From NCBI GenBank assembly GCA_964247735.1, contig CAXTVS010000081.1, positions 1 through 12,925 on the forward strand: 12,925 bases of DNA, written 5' to 3'. A model generated the notes under the pieces. That model was not told the DNA's origin. It saw only the letters and a list, made by a program, of their open reading frames with translations, and made no database searches. Below are positions 1 to 7,072 of this stretch, piece after piece. The stretch comes from Lichenicola sp964247735 (GTDB lineage Bacteria; Pseudomonadota; Alphaproteobacteria; Acetobacterales; Acetobacteraceae). The position numbers and the translations under genes were made by a program. Each line of letters opens with the position of its first letter. The first letter of the stretch is position 1.

Positions 1-1309
1 GCCCGATCTGCGGCACGCCGCCCCGTCCGCCGTCCGGCAGGCGCGCCGGCTCGAAGGCCGGCAGCGCCAGGAACGGGTGGCTCCAGAACTCCGGATCGGG
101 CGGCCGGTCCGGCACCTCACCGGGATAGGAGCGGGTCAGCCGCTCGTCGCCCAGCAACCGCCCCCGTACCGCGGAGACCGGATGCCCGTCCAGGGTCCAC
201 ACGAAGTCCTCGGTGCAGCGGGCAGCGGCTATGGCGAAGCTACGGTCCCGGCCGCGCGACGACACCCGTGAATCGGTCTGGCCGGTCAGCGCGCCCATCA
301 GGGCGGCGAGGTTGCCGCGCTGCCGGTCCGACACGTGGTCGGCCTTGCTGGCGGCGTAGGCGACCCGCCGGATCACCCGCGGCGGCAGGCGAAGTGCCGC
401 CAGCGACGCGACCGCCGCCAGCCAGTCACCCTGCCAGCGCAACGCCGAGGCGGCCGCTCCCAGCGCCGCCTGCGCGTCGGCGAACGCGTCCGGGCCGGTG
501 TGCAGCGCGCCGAGCAGGTCGGCCAGCACCACCAGCCGGTCGATCTGCCCGAACGACGGCGACAGCAGCGCCTCCCGCGTCGCGGCGACATAGGCGTCGT
601 AACGCCGGCGCAGCAGCCCTGCCAGCGGGGAGGCGCCGCGCAGGGGAAAGAACGCCATCCAAGGGGGCACCGGTCCCGGCGGCGGCATCAGGAACCGGCC
701 GGGCTGCAGCAGCGACAGCCCGTGCGCGTCGCGCAACCGGGTCAGGGCCGCGACGTAGAGCCGGTGGCCCGACGCCGCCAGCGCCTCGTCGTCCTTCGCC
801 TGCGCCGGCACGGCGGCGGCGAAGCCGAGGAAGCCGAGCACCGCGTCGGCCAGCTCCGGACGCTCCAGGCGACGCAGCACAGCCTCCGACCAGTCCGCGA
901 AGGACAGGGAGATCAGCGGCAGGTCCAGCAGCCATTCGCCCGGGTAGTCGAGCAGCTCCAGGCGTATCCGGCGCGGCGGCAGGACGCCGGTCGGGAGCTT
1001 CCATGGCACCAGCTCCAGGTCCAGCGCCAGAAGCGACACCGTGTCGGTGCGCGCTGGCCATCGCGGCGGGGTCGCCGCCAGGGCCGCCAGGTGCGCCGCC
1101 TGGTCGAAGCGCGGCAGCGCGTCCGCGCCGGCGGGGCTGATCGCCGCGCGGCGGATCCGGCCGCCGAGCGCGCCAGGGACCAGCAGGGTGGCGGCGATCG
1201 AGGTCAGCAGCACCGTCTTGCCGGCACGGGCCAGGCCGGTGACGCCGATCCGCACCGTGCGCGGGCGCACGGCGTCGATCGGTCGCAGCAGGGTGCTCAG
1301 GACAGTGAT
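1..1309 (-). CDS. YcjX-family (DUF463) P-loop GTPase, 3' end cut by window edge
   Basis: About 436 residues are visible and the stop lies beyond the left edge. The reading frame is open throughout. Counting from the codon at 1309, a Walker A motif GLARAGKT is at residues 25-32 and the family signature DYPGEWLLDLP starts near residue 121. Further along are PGRFLMPP, a guanine-specificity-like ASKADHV segment, TEDF, and near the end RLLGDERLTRSYPGEVP. These match the order I remember in E. coli YcjX (a stress-linked GTPase often paired with the membrane protein YcjF); cellular role is poorly known. The protein probably ends within a few tens of residues off-window. The start is odd: GGAGGA (1316-1321) lies 6 bases before ATC at 1309, and starting there gives the same N-terminal length before the P-loop as E. 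coli YcjX. The nearest in-frame GTGs are at 1408 (inside mrdA, no Shine-Dalgarno) and 1270 (no Shine-Dalgarno). It follows mrdA after 43 bases, so is probably co-transcribed. The family call is strong; the start is uncertain. Confidence 0.88.
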   Translation of the reverse strand, partial: MTVLSTLLRPIDAVRPRTVRIGVTGLARAGKTVLLTSIAATLLVPGALGGRIRRAAISPAGADALPRFDQAAHLAALAATPPRWPARTDTVSLLALDLELVPWKLPTGVLPPRRIRLELLDYPGEWLLDLPLISLSFADWSEAVLRRLERPELADAVLGFLGFAAAVPAQAKDDEALAASGHRLYVAALTRLRDAHGLSLLQPGRFLMPPPGPVPPWMAFFPLRGASPLAGLLRRRYDAYVAATREALLSPSFGQIDRLVVLADLLGALHTGPDAFADAQAALGAAASALRWQGDWLAAVASLAALRLPPRVIRRVAYAASKADHVSDRQRGNLAALMGALTGQTDSRVSSRGRDRSFAIAAARCTEDFVWTLDGHPVSAVRGRLLGDERLTRSYPGEVPDRPPDPEFWSHPFLALPAFEPARLPDGGRGGVPQIG

Positions 1310-1315
1310 GCGGCG

Positions 1316-1321
1316 TCCTCC
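1316..1321 (-). promoter_or_regulatory. Shine-Dalgarno of the YcjX-family gene
   Basis: On the minus strand this reads GGAGGA, six bases upstream of an in-frame ATC (1309). It sits in the short gap after the mrdA stop, where no ATG, GTG or TTG occurs in the right frame at normal spacing. It is the best argument for placing the start at 1309. Confidence 0.6.
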
Positions 1322-1352
1322 ACCAGACGCGCGGGCGTTTCGCCGCGATGCG

Positions 1353-3248
1353 TCAGATCGCGTCAGCGACGCGCTGGCCGGGCACGTCCCTGCGCTCGGC
1401 CGGGTCACGGGTGAGCGTGTCGGTCATGATGTCGCGGGCGAGCGGGGCGGCGACCTCGGCGGCGGCGTTGCCGTGCTCGACCACCACGGCCGCAGCGTAG
1501 CGCGGGTTGTCGTAGGGCGCGAAGCAGATGAACAGCGCGTGCGGCCGGAACTCCCAGGGCAGGTGGGCGGAGTTGAAGTGCCCGCTCTCGCGCAGCGCCC
1601 GGCTGACGCGGCGCACCTGCGCCGACCCGGTCTTGCCGGCCATCTGGATCCCCGCCAGCGGCAGCCTGGCCTTCGGTGCGGTGCCGTGCGCCTCGTTCAC
1701 CACCGCGAACATGCCGGCGCGCAGCGCCGCGAGATGGTCGTCCGGCAGGCCGAGCGTCGGCCAGTGCGCCGGCAGCACCTGGGGCTGGACGATGCCGTTG
1801 ACGCTGCGCGTCAGGTGCGGCTGAACCGCCCGCCCGATGGCGATCCTGGACGCGTAGGTGGCGAGCTGCAGCGGCGTCACCTGCACGAAGCCCTGGCCGA
1901 TGCCGGCGTTGATGGTGTCGCCGCCGTTCCAGTGGTGGCCCTTGGCGCGCCTGGTGGCAGGCGTCGGGATGGCGCCGATGCGCTGGTGCGGCAGCTCGAT
2001 GTCGAGCGCGGTGCCGAGCCCGAAGCCGTGCGCCGCGGCGGCGATCGCCTCCATGCCGGTCCGCCTGGCCGTCTCGTAGAAGAACACGTCGCAGGAGAAC
2101 TTGATCCCCTCGTGGAGGTCGAGCGAGCCGTGGCCGTGCTTGGCCCAGCAGTGGAACCGGATGCCGCCGACGTCGATGTAGCCCGGACAGTTGATCCGGT
2201 CGCCGGGTGCCAGCGTGCCGGCCTGAAGGGCGGCCATCGCCACCGCCGGCTTGAAGGTCGAGCCCGGCGGATACAGCCCGGCGATGGTCTTGTTGATCAG
2301 CGGCGTGCGCTCGTCGCCGGTCCACTGTTCCCACTGCGCCTGGCTCACGCCGGAGTCGAACAGGGTCGGGTCGAAGGACGGCGTGCTGACCATCGCCAGC
2401 ACCTCGCCGTTGCGCGCGTCCATCACCACCGCATGCGCCGCCTGATCGCCGATCCGCGCCAGCACCGCGCCCTGCAGCCCGAGGTCGATCGACAGCCCGA
2501 CCGTCTCGCCCTGCACGCCCTCGCGGCGGTCGAGCTCGCGCATCACCCGGCCGACCGAGTTCACCTCCATCTGCACCGAGCCGGCGGTGCCGCGCAGGCC
2601 CGCGTCATGGAACTGTTCGATCCCGGCGCGGCCGATGCGCATGCCCGGAAGCGCCAGGTCCGGCTCGGCCGCCACGTCGCGCTCGTTCGCCGGCGCCACG
2701 TAGCCGACCACGTGCGCCATCACGGGGCCCTGCGGATACAGCCGCGTGGTGCCGACATCGACCAGGATGCCGGGCAGGTCGGGCGCGTTCACCTCGATCC
2801 GCGCCATGTCGTCCCAGGTGAGGAAGTCGTGCACCACGACGGGGATGAACTTCCGGCCGTGCTTCAGCTCGCGGTCGATCCGGGCGCGCTCGTGCGCGTC
2901 GAGCGGGATGATGGTGGAGAACCGGTCCAGCGTGGCCGGGACGTCCGTGGTCTGCTCGGCCAGCAGCAGCGCGCGCCAGTTGATCTTGTTGCCGGCAAGG
3001 CTCACCCCGAACCGATCGACGATCCGTCCGCGCGGCGGCGCCAGCTCGCGCGTGCTGATCCGGTTGTTCTCGGCCAGCGCCGCATACTTGCGGCCGTCCG
3101 CGACCTGGAGCCGGTACAACCGCTCGCCCAGCGCGCCGAGGGCGGCCACCTGGGCCGCCATCAGCACCAGCGCGCGTCGGGTGAAGATCCCCCGCGACGG
3201 CATGTCCTTCGGTATACGGCTGGGAGAACGGCCAGGCGGACGCGTCAT
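1353..3248 (-). CDS. mrdA: Penicillin-binding protein 2 (peptidoglycan D,D-transpeptidase)
   Basis: A 631-residue class B PBP that cross-links peptidoglycan during lateral wall growth as part of the elongasome with MreBCD and RodA. One N-terminal membrane helix (about residues 23-43) follows a basic segment; the rest is periplasmic. The PBP dimerisation domain starts near NNRISTRELAPPRGRIVDR (residues 61-79). The transpeptidase domain carries all three active-site motifs: STFK (S330 nucleophile to K333, in YPPGSTFKP), SCD (385-387) and KTG (539-541, in MAGKTGSAQ). Length is normal for the family. I chose ATG at 3248, 19 bases after the mreD stop, because the open frame upstream (to 3431) lies inside mreD and codes for unnatural Cys/Arg-rich sequence. 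It is fourth in the mre operon, followed by the YcjX-type GTPase rather than rodA. Confidence 0.96.
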   Translation of the reverse strand: MTRPPGRSPSRIPKDMPSRGIFTRRALVLMAAQVAALGALGERLYRLQVADGRKYAALAENNRISTRELAPPRGRIVDRFGVSLAGNKINWRALLLAEQTTDVPATLDRFSTIIPLDAHERARIDRELKHGRKFIPVVVHDFLTWDDMARIEVNAPDLPGILVDVGTTRLYPQGPVMAHVVGYVAPANERDVAAEPDLALPGMRIGRAGIEQFHDAGLRGTAGSVQMEVNSVGRVMRELDRREGVQGETVGLSIDLGLQGAVLARIGDQAAHAVVMDARNGEVLAMVSTPSFDPTLFDSGVSQAQWEQWTGDERTPLINKTIAGLYPPGSTFKPAVAMAALQAGTLAPGDRINCPGYIDVGGIRFHCWAKHGHGSLDLHEGIKFSCDVFFYETARRTGMEAIAAAAHGFGLGTALDIELPHQRIGAIPTPATRRAKGHHWNGGDTINAGIGQGFVQVTPLQLATYASRIAIGRAVQPHLTRSVNGIVQPQVLPAHWPTLGLPDDHLAALRAGMFAVVNEAHGTAPKARLPLAGIQMAGKTGSAQVRRVSRALRESGHFNSAHLPWEFRPHALFICFAPYDNPRYAAAVVVEHGNAAAEVAAPLARDIMTDTLTRDPAERRDVPGQRVADAI

Positions 3249-3267
3249 GCCTGGTCCCCGCGGGGGA

Positions 3268-3831
3268 TCAGGCGCGATCCGGATCGGCCATGCCGCGATG
3301 CGCCCAGGTAAACAGCGCGGACAGCAGCGGATACAGCCCGGCCGCCAGCGCCAGCTCGAAGCACACCGGCTGCAGCGGCAGCAGGCGCAGGGCGAAGGCG
3401 CAGGCCAGCACCCAGTCGAGCGCGATCGCACCCGCCGCCACCAGCAGGAACACCAGCCACACCACCAGGAAGCCCTGCCGCGCCAGCCCGTGCCGCCAGC
3501 CCAGCCCGACCGCGTGCACGATCAGCAGCGTCAGGATCGCCACCCCGGGCGGCGAGAAGCTCAGCAGGTCGGTGAGCAGCCCGAGCAGGAACACCATCAA
3601 CGCCGGCATGGAGGCCGGCCGGAACACCGACCAGAAGAACACCGAGCCCATCGCCGCCCCAGGCAGCAGCGCCTGCTGCTGCGGCAGGTCCAGCGGCGCA
3701 CACAGCAGCAGCACCAGAACGGCGCTGAACGTCATCGGCAGCGCCCGTCTCGCCGCCGCGTCCAGCCTGCGCCAGATCGTGGGGCGGGGCCGGATGCCCG
3801 GATGGCGCTCCGGCCGCGCCTGCGGGGGCAT
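3268..3831 (-). CDS. mreD: Rod shape-determining protein MreD
   Basis: A 187-residue integral inner-membrane protein. After a basic, proline-rich cytoplasmic N-terminus (about 30 residues) come several hydrophobic helices, including MTFSAVLVLLLCAPL, SMPALMVFLLGLLTDLL, ILTLLIVHAVGLGW, FLVVWLVFLLVAAGAIAL and a last one near ELALAAGLYPLLSALF. The 'FLLGLLTDLLSFSPPGV' region is typical of MreD. The family links MreC and PBP2 to the elongation complex. The ATG at 3831 has GAGGGA eight bases upstream and lies 12 bases after the mreC stop, so the two are tightly coupled. Identification rests on topology, motif and position, since MreD sequence is poorly conserved. Confidence 0.93.
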   Translation of the reverse strand: MPPQARPERHPGIRPRPTIWRRLDAAARRALPMTFSAVLVLLLCAPLDLPQQQALLPGAAMGSVFFWSVFRPASMPALMVFLLGLLTDLLSFSPPGVAILTLLIVHAVGLGWRHGLARQGFLVVWLVFLLVAAGAIALDWVLACAFALRLLPLQPVCFELALAAGLYPLLSALFTWAHRGMADPDRA

Positions 3832-3843
3832 GCGGCTGGTCCC

Positions 3844-4788
3844 TCATCCGCGCCCGACCGGAGCCGCGCCCGGCAACGCGTGCGGCATGAGGGATGGCGA
3901 CCGGACGGGCGGCTGGGGTGCCATCCGCCCCGGCGACTCCGGCAGCACGTGTCCCGGCGCCTCCGGCGGCACGATGCCGGACAGCCCGTAGTCGAACAGC
4001 CGCAGCACCGTCACGTGGTCGAGCTGCGCATACGGCTCCACCACTGCCTCGTTGGGCCCAAGATAGTGCACCGTGCCGACCGGCAGGCCGGCCGGGAACG
4101 CGCCCGCCACGCTGCTGGTGACCACGCGCTCGCCTTCCTCCGGACGGATCTCTTCGGGATAGTCCATCAGTCGTGGCGCCGCTGCGTTTGTTCCCGCCAC
4201 TATAGCGTTTGCGTGCGAGGCTTCCAGGGTCACCGGCAACCGGCTGGTCATGTCGGTGATCAGCATCACCCGGGCCGAGCGGGCGCCCACCTCCGTCACC
4301 CGCCCGACCAGTCCGGCCGCATCGATCGCCACCATCCCCTTCGACAGGCTCCGTCCCGGCGCCACCGACAGCAGCACGGAGCGGGCGTAGATCCCGCTGG
4401 CGTCGGCGACCGCGCGCGCGGTGACGAAGGAGGGCGTCGGCTCCGGCATCCAACGGAGGTTGGCCTTCAGCGTGGCATTCTCCGCCGCCAGCGCCAGCGC
4501 CACGTCGTACCAGCGGCGCAGGCGGACGTTCTCCGCGCGCAGCCGTTCGTTCTGCCCCGCCACGTCGATCAGGCTGCGCGCCTCGTCGCCGATGCCGCGC
4601 ACCTGCTCGATGGGCGTCGCCAGCAGCGCGTAGAACGGCGCCACCGAGTCGGACACGGCCACGCGGGCCTGCTCCGCCAGCCGGCGATCCGCCTGGCCCA
4701 GCAGCATGACGACGCAGGCCAGGCCGATCAGCAACGGCAGCGTCAGCTTGGACAGCGCCTGGCGCAGCTGGATCGACAGACGGAACAA
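3844..4788 (-). CDS. mreC: Rod shape-determining protein MreC (TTG start)
   Basis: A 314-residue bitopic protein of the elongasome. It has a short cytoplasmic N-terminus, one membrane helix (about residues 16-31, LTLPLLIGLACVVMLL), a coiled-coil-like segment (about 60-105, QNERLRAENVRLRRW and AENATLKANLRW) and then the paired beta-barrel MreC domain (for example AVADASGIYARSVLLSVAPG, GLVGRVTEVGARSARVMLITD, ERVVTSSVAGAFPAGLPVGTV). MreC forms periplasmic assemblies that activate PBP2. The last about 45 residues are a proline-rich tail without domain character. The start codon is TTG (4788), supported by GGAGG seven bases upstream and by the sensible N-terminus it gives. It sits 102 bases after mreB and 12 bases before mreD. 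Confidence 0.96.
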   Translation of the reverse strand: MFRLSIQLRQALSKLTLPLLIGLACVVMLLGQADRRLAEQARVAVSDSVAPFYALLATPIEQVRGIGDEARSLIDVAGQNERLRAENVRLRRWYDVALALAAENATLKANLRWMPEPTPSFVTARAVADASGIYARSVLLSVAPGRSLSKGMVAIDAAGLVGRVTEVGARSARVMLITDMTSRLPVTLEASHANAIVAGTNAAAPRLMDYPEEIRPEEGERVVTSSVAGAFPAGLPVGTVHYLGPNEAVVEPYAQLDHVTVLRLFDYGLSGIVPPEAPGHVLPESPGRMAPQPPVRSPSLMPHALPGAAPVGRG

Positions 4789-4795
4789 GATCGAA

Positions 4796-4800
4796 CCTCC
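4796..4800 (-). promoter_or_regulatory. Shine-Dalgarno that sets the TTG start of mreC
   Basis: Minus-strand GGAGG lies seven bases before the TTG at 4788. No ATG or GTG is better placed, and the TTG start leaves a short basic cytoplasmic segment before the membrane helix, as expected for MreC. Confidence 0.7.
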
Positions 4801-4890
4801 GCCCTTGCCAGGGATGGTCTGCGGTTGATGGTGTAGCGTTCAAGTCGGCGCGAGCGATGCGGTTTCCCGCGTCCGGCAGATCGAAACCGA

Positions 4891-5937
<1,047 letters not shown>

Positions 5938-6271
5938 CCGAGAACTCCAGTAGGCCATACCCGGGCGATCCGGCACGGGGCGACGAGCGGGATTGGAAGG
6001 GGCCGACCGCCTGGCGTCCCACCGGCGGCCCGGAGACCGGGCAACGCGGGGGCGGCCACGGCTTAGCGGCGCACCTGCGATGGGGCAAGCCTTCCTCTGG
6101 ATCTGCCTTGCCGGGTTTCACAGCGCCGTGAGCCTTTGCGGCGACACGGTTTCGACCTGTAACCGCCATGATCACGGCGCGTTGTACCGTCCAGACCAGG
6201 ATGGCCTGCGGACGGGAGCCCTCCCGATCCGGCAGACGGTTCGTTTCCATCGATCAACAAGGACCACGACC
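5938..6271. other. Divergent intergenic region between mreB and the lipoprotein pair
   Basis: These 334 bases hold no convincing gene. They must carry promoters for the mre operon (leftward) and the lipoprotein genes (rightward). For the leftward direction I see a weak TTGCCC (minus strand, 6083-6088) 17 bases from TAAGCC (6060-6065), which would give a leader of roughly 115 bases. For the rightward direction there is a weak TTGCGG / TGTAAC pair, listed separately. Neither is close to consensus. Long ORFs crossing here have no protein character. Confidence 0.5.
6136..6163 (+). promoter_or_regulatory. Weak candidate sigma-70-type promoter for the lipoprotein pair
   Basis: TTGCGG (6136-6141) is followed after 16 bases by TGTAAC (6158-6163), matching three and four of six consensus positions. 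The first lipoprotein start is about 110 bases downstream. In GC-rich DNA such matches arise by chance, so this is only a candidate. Confidence 0.25.
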
Positions 6272-6505
6272 ATGTTGCGTTTCCTGACCACCCTCGCCAC
6301 CGCAGGCGGGCTCGCCCTGGGCTTGTCGGCGTGCGATCCGTACAGCCCGGGCCAGCGCGCGGTCGGCGGCGGCCTGCTCGGCGCCGGTGCGGGCGCTGCG
6401 ATCGGCGGCATCGCCGGCGGCGGCAGCGGAGCCGGAATCGGGGCGCTGGCGGGCGGGGCGCTCGGTGCGGTCGGGGGCGCCGCGACCACGCCGGACCGGC
6501 ACTAG
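6272..6505 (+). CDS. Small glycine-zipper lipoprotein (copy A of tandem pair)
   Basis: A 77-residue predicted lipoprotein. A type II signal peptide (residues 1-20) ends in the lipobox LSA-C21, so mature protein would begin at lipid-modified Cys21. Asp22 follows the Cys, which in E. coli would signal inner-membrane retention by the Lol system; whether that rule holds here is unknown. The rest is almost wholly a glycine zipper (about 32-70) with GAGAGAAIGG and GALAGGALGAVGG repeats, a pattern that packs or inserts in membranes (as in OmpA-linked or SlyB-like Gly-zipper proteins). It ends abruptly with ATTPDRH. ATG at 6272 has AAGGA eight bases upstream. The next gene starts 10 bases after its stop and has a near-identical core, so the pair is an operon born of duplication. 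Function unknown. Confidence 0.85.
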   Translation: MLRFLTTLATAGGLALGLSACDPYSPGQRAVGGGLLGAGAGAAIGGIAGGGSGAGIGALAGGALGAVGGAATTPDRH

Positions 6506-6752
6506 GATCCAGGCCATGAACTTGGCGCTGCGCTCCCGCCTCGTCGTCCTGGCGGGGCTCGCGGTCGGCGGCGCGACGCTGTCCGGTTGCACCGATCCTT
6601 ATGACCCGGGCCAGCGGGCGGTCGGCGGCGGCCTGATCGGCGCAGGCGCCGGCGCGGCGCTGGGCGGCATCGCCGGCGGCGGACGCGGTGCCGCGATCGG
6701 CGCCCTGGCCGGCGGCGCAGTCGGCGCGGTCGGCGGTGCCGCCACCACGCCA
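6332..6752 (+). repeat. Tandem gene duplication: 6332-6493 and 6588-6752
   Basis: The two copies encode the segment from the lipobox Cys to ATTP of the adjacent lipoproteins. From the shared DPY onward 47 of 53 residues are identical by my alignment (differences S/D, L/I, I/L, S/R, G/A, L/V), and the DNA is alike including many synonymous positions. The signal peptides and C-termini outside these copies are unrelated. The glycine-zipper units within each copy are themselves repetitive. Confidence 0.85.
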
Positions 6753-7013
6753 CCACCGCCTGGCTACGGCCAGCCTGCCTATGCCCAGCCTGCCTATGCT
6801 CAGCCTGCCTATGGCTACGGGCAGCCGCAGCAGGGCTACGCACAGGACGGTGCCTATGGGCCGCCGCAACCGCCGCCCGGCTACGGGCAGCAGGGCTACC
6901 CGCCGAATGATGGGCCGCCCGGATACGGCCCGCCCGGCCCGCCGCCGAATGGCTACGGCCAGTCGGGCGGCTATCCGTCAGGGCCGCCGCAGGGCGGGGG
7001 CTACGCCTACTAG
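6516..7013 (+). CDS. Glycine-zipper lipoprotein with Tyr/Gly/Pro/Gln-rich tail (copy B)
   Basis: A 165-residue predicted lipoprotein. The signal peptide ends in lipobox LSG-C25; the residue after Cys is Thr, so Lol-dependent transfer to the outer membrane is plausible. The glycine-zipper core (about 36-76) nearly copies that of the preceding gene. Unlike copy A, it then carries an about 86-residue low-complexity tail made of PPPGYGQ, QPAYA, PPGYG and QQGYP units ending in GGGYAY, with no folded domain visible. Such tails are seen on some outer-membrane glycine-zipper proteins, but the role is unknown. ATG at 6516 has AGGA eight bases upstream, just after the stop of copy A. A strong hairpin follows the stop. 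Confidence 0.87.
   Translation: MNLALRSRLVVLAGLAVGGATLSGCTDPYDPGQRAVGGGLIGAGAGAALGGIAGGGRGAAIGALAGGAVGAVGGAATTPPPPGYGQPAYAQPAYAQPAYGYGQPQQGYAQDGAYGPPQPPPGYGQQGYPPNDGPPGYGPPGPPPNGYGQSGGYPSGPPQGGGYAY
6771..6815 (+). repeat. 15-base tandem repeat, three units, inside lipoprotein copy B
   Basis: Three units based on CAGCCTGCCTATGCC (6771-6785, 6786-6800, 6801-6815) encode QPAYA, QPAYA and QPAYG. The units are nearly identical in DNA, which suggests recent slippage expansion and possible length variation between strains. Confidence 0.85.
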
Positions 7014-7028
7014 GCCTTTGCGACGGCA

Positions 7029-7062
7029 GGCCGGCGCGGGCGATCACCCGCCCGCGCCGGCC
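7029..7062. terminator. Probable bidirectional hairpin terminator between lipoprotein B and leuA
   Basis: Arms 7029-7042 (GGCCGGCGCGGGCG) and 7049-7062 are perfectly complementary over 14 base pairs around a six-base loop (ATCACC). It lies 15 bases after the lipoprotein stop and 10 bases after the leuA stop, so it can serve both converging units. There is no run of T on either side, so it is not a classical intrinsic terminator; in GC-rich genomes such stems still often mark transcript ends. Confidence 0.65.
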
Positions 7063-7072
7063 GGACGCATCC

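Noticed and set aside
1041..3311. 756-codon plus-strand ORF opposite mrdA
   Set aside because: Its His/Arg/Val/Asp-rich translation is the mirror of mrdA codons; mrdA has all three transpeptidase motifs on the other strand.
3249..3431. Upstream extension of mrdA to 3431
   Set aside because: Would overlap mreD and add 61 Cys/Arg-rich residues not found in PBP2; the ATG at 3248 fits operon spacing.
2746..4836. 696-codon plus-strand ORF across mrdA, mreD and mreC
   Set aside because: Gln/Arg/His-rich sequence with no domains, spanning three well-supported minus-strand genes; a GC-rich shadow.
4789..4890. Possible terminator or hairpin between mreB and mreC (GCGG-GAAA-CCGC)
   Set aside because: Only a four-base-pair stem without a T run; too weak to call, though a GNRA loop might form in the mRNA.
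5938..5976. Upstream starts for mreB at 5958 or 5976
   Set aside because: The ATG at 5937 has a good Shine-Dalgarno and gives the typical MreB N-terminus MFSRLLG.
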